Shown piece after piece: positions 44,301-45,141 of a stretch of DNA of 45,141 nt. Below the pieces are notes generated by a model. That model made no database searches. It was given only the letters and a program-made list of their open reading frames with translations, and was not told the DNA's origin. This stretch comes from Saccoglossus kowalevskii (lineage: Eukaryota; Hemichordata; Enteropneusta; Harrimaniidae): positions 1 through 45,141 of the forward strand of contig NW_003110337.1 of NCBI RefSeq assembly GCF_000003605.2. Reading direction: 5' to 3'. Numbering within the stretch: the first letter of the stretch is position 1; the number at the start of each line of letters is the position of its first letter. The position numbers and the translations under genes are program-made.

Positions 44301-45141
44301 ACTACAGTTTCTGTGTTGAGAGTCTCTACTGCAGTTTCTGTGTTGACCAGTCTCTACTACAGTTTCTGTGTTGACCAGTCTCTACTACAGTTCTTGTGTA
44401 GACCAGTCTCTACTACAGTTTCTCTGTTGACCAGTCTCTATTACAGTTTCTGTGTGACCAGTCTTTAGTTCAGTTTAGTGTGACCAGTCTTACTACATTT
44501 TCTTGTTTACCAGTCTACTACAGTCCCTGTGTTGAACAGTCTCAATTACAGTCCCTGTGTTGACCTGTCTCTACTACAGTTTCTGTGTTCACCAGTCTAT
44601 ACTAACAGTTTTTGTGTTGACGAGTCTCTACTACAGTTTTCTGCGTTGACCAGTCTCTACTACAGTTCTTGTGTAGACCAGTCTCTACTACAGATTCTCT
44701 ATTGACCAGTCTCTACTACGGTTTCTGTGTTGACCAGTCACTACTACGGTTTCTATGTTGACCAGTCTCTACTACAGTCCCTGTGTTGATCAGTCCCTAT
44801 TACAGTCTCTGTGTTGACGAGTCTCCACTACAATTTCTGTGTTGGCCAGTATCTACTACAGTTTGTATGTTGACCAGTCTCTACTACAGTTTCTGTGTTG
44901 ACCAGTCTTTACTTCAGTTTCAGTGTTGACCAGTTTTTACTACATTTTCTTTGTTGACCAGTCTCTACTACAGTCCCTGTATTGAACAGTCTCTATTACA
45001 GTCCCTGTGTTGACCATTCTCTACTACAGTTTCTGTGTTCATCAGTCTATACTACAGTTTCTGTGTTTACCAGTCTCTACTACAGTCCATGTGTCGAACA
45101 GTCTTTACCACACTTTCTGTATTGACCAGTATCTACTACAG
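44301..45141. repeat. Indel-rich stretch and repeat of the 24.0-24.9 kb block, cut by the window end
   Basis: 44311-44520 has a cluster of 1-3 bp deletions. From about 44520 the order follows 24105-24850 (CAGTCTACTAC, CAATTACAGTCCC, TGACCTG, TTCACCAG, CAGTCACTAC, CTACAATTTC, TTTGTATG, ACTTCAG, TGTATTGAACAG, TTCATCAG). Five monomers (140 bp) between TGACGAG and AGTTCTTGTGTAG are missing here. D copy 11 starts at 44978 and is truncated. Confidence 0.82.

Larger units (their letters stand above)
1..45141. repeat. 28-bp satellite array filling the window
   Basis: The whole window is direct tandem copies of a 28-bp unit, halves TGTGTTGACCAGTC and TCTACTACAGTTTC. I read it end to end and found no segment that could not be aligned to this unit, no inverted monomers and no foreign insertion. 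Most monomers differ from consensus by 0-5 substitutions. Length changes are rare 1-4 bp indels, so the 28-bp phase drifts only slightly. Variants recur in fixed order, giving higher-order repeats of 560, 700 and other multiples of 28 bp. Both ends are cut inside monomers. No promoter, terminator, tRNA, rRNA or protein gene is supported. I do not recognise the family; a eukaryotic satellite or minisatellite is the best class. Confidence 0.97.

Noticed and set aside
1-45141. CRISPR array (28-bp direct repeat)
   Set aside because: There are no unique spacers; repeats abut directly and the whole unit is conserved.
1-45141. Coding minisatellite (mucin-like or similar exon)
   Set aside because: Coding tandem repeats normally keep a period divisible by three. 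Here 28 bp shifts frame each unit and TGA recurs at most every 315 bp in the standard code.
1-45141. Telomeric repeat or CENP-B box satellite
   Set aside because: The monomer has no telomere-like G-rich short motif. I saw no TTCG....CGGG-type CENP-B box in the consensus or the common variants.
1-45141. Transposon or LTR insertions hidden in the array
   Set aside because: Reading through the window I found no stretch longer than a few bases that failed to align to the monomer, and no inverted terminal repeats.
1-45141. TTGACC/TTGACA-like bacterial -35 boxes and GTG-start genes with ribosome sites
   Set aside because: The motif recurs by repetition alone. There is no spaced -10 element, no Shine-Dalgarno sequence before the GTG codons, and no gene-like content.

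Overview
The window is one uninterrupted satellite (minisatellite-type) array. From the first base to the last it is built of roughly 1,610 head-to-tail copies of a 28-bp monomer, all in the same orientation. Written in two halves the consensus is TGTGTTGACCAGTC then TCTACTACAGTTTC, about 43% G+C and about 64% pyrimidine on the + strand. I see no conventional gene, RNA gene, transposon, CRISPR array or unique spacer, and both window edges lie inside the array, so the real array is longer than 45 kb. This points to a eukaryotic heterochromatic, subtelomeric or other satellite block. I do not recognise the monomer and cannot name a taxon.

Monomers are not interchangeable. Diagnostic variants recur in fixed order and form a layered higher-order repeat (HOR) system. 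I name the cassettes as follows. A is a spine of 9-10 monomers, opening with a TGCGTTGACC monomer, then TGAGTAGACC, TCTATTGACC and so on. B is the tail that turns A into a 20-mer of 560 bp. C is the tail with CTGCAG (PstI) and GTATGTAC monomers that turns A into a 25-mer of 700 bp. D is a 20-monomer, 560-bp cassette with TGTTTACC, TGTCGAAC and ACAGATCT monomers. E carries a T6-T8 tract and two 27-bp monomers. F is a 5-mer of 140 bp. G carries TGTATTGACCAGTCGCTAC and GTTTACC monomers.

Layout: 1-2967 holds E, a 1,064-bp duplication and an expanded D. 2968-9995 has the cleanest 560/700-bp HORs alternating with A+D and E. 9996-18376 mixes C, D, G and E with an ~840-bp repeat. 18377-25040 holds G/C/E blocks with 140-bp duplications. 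25041-33750 is E plus contracted or hybrid HORs and a long C-rich stretch. 33751-35318 carries a 756-bp tandem duplication of D. 35319-40194 is E/G/F with a 784-bp duplication. 40195-43370 is a mosaic of blocks also found at 3.5-10 kb. 43371-45141 repeats material from 24-26 kb in changed order.

The many short open frames (66-104 codons, all + strand) are a by-product of the repeat. Because 28 = 1 mod 3, every frame meets the consensus TGA once per 84 bp, and open stretches occur only where variant monomers at every third position have lost it. They are not annotated as genes. The interest of the window lies in how the array evolved: nested duplications, visible crossover junctions, indel lineages, CpG/TpG variant pairs, and a + strand whose only consensus stop is TGA.
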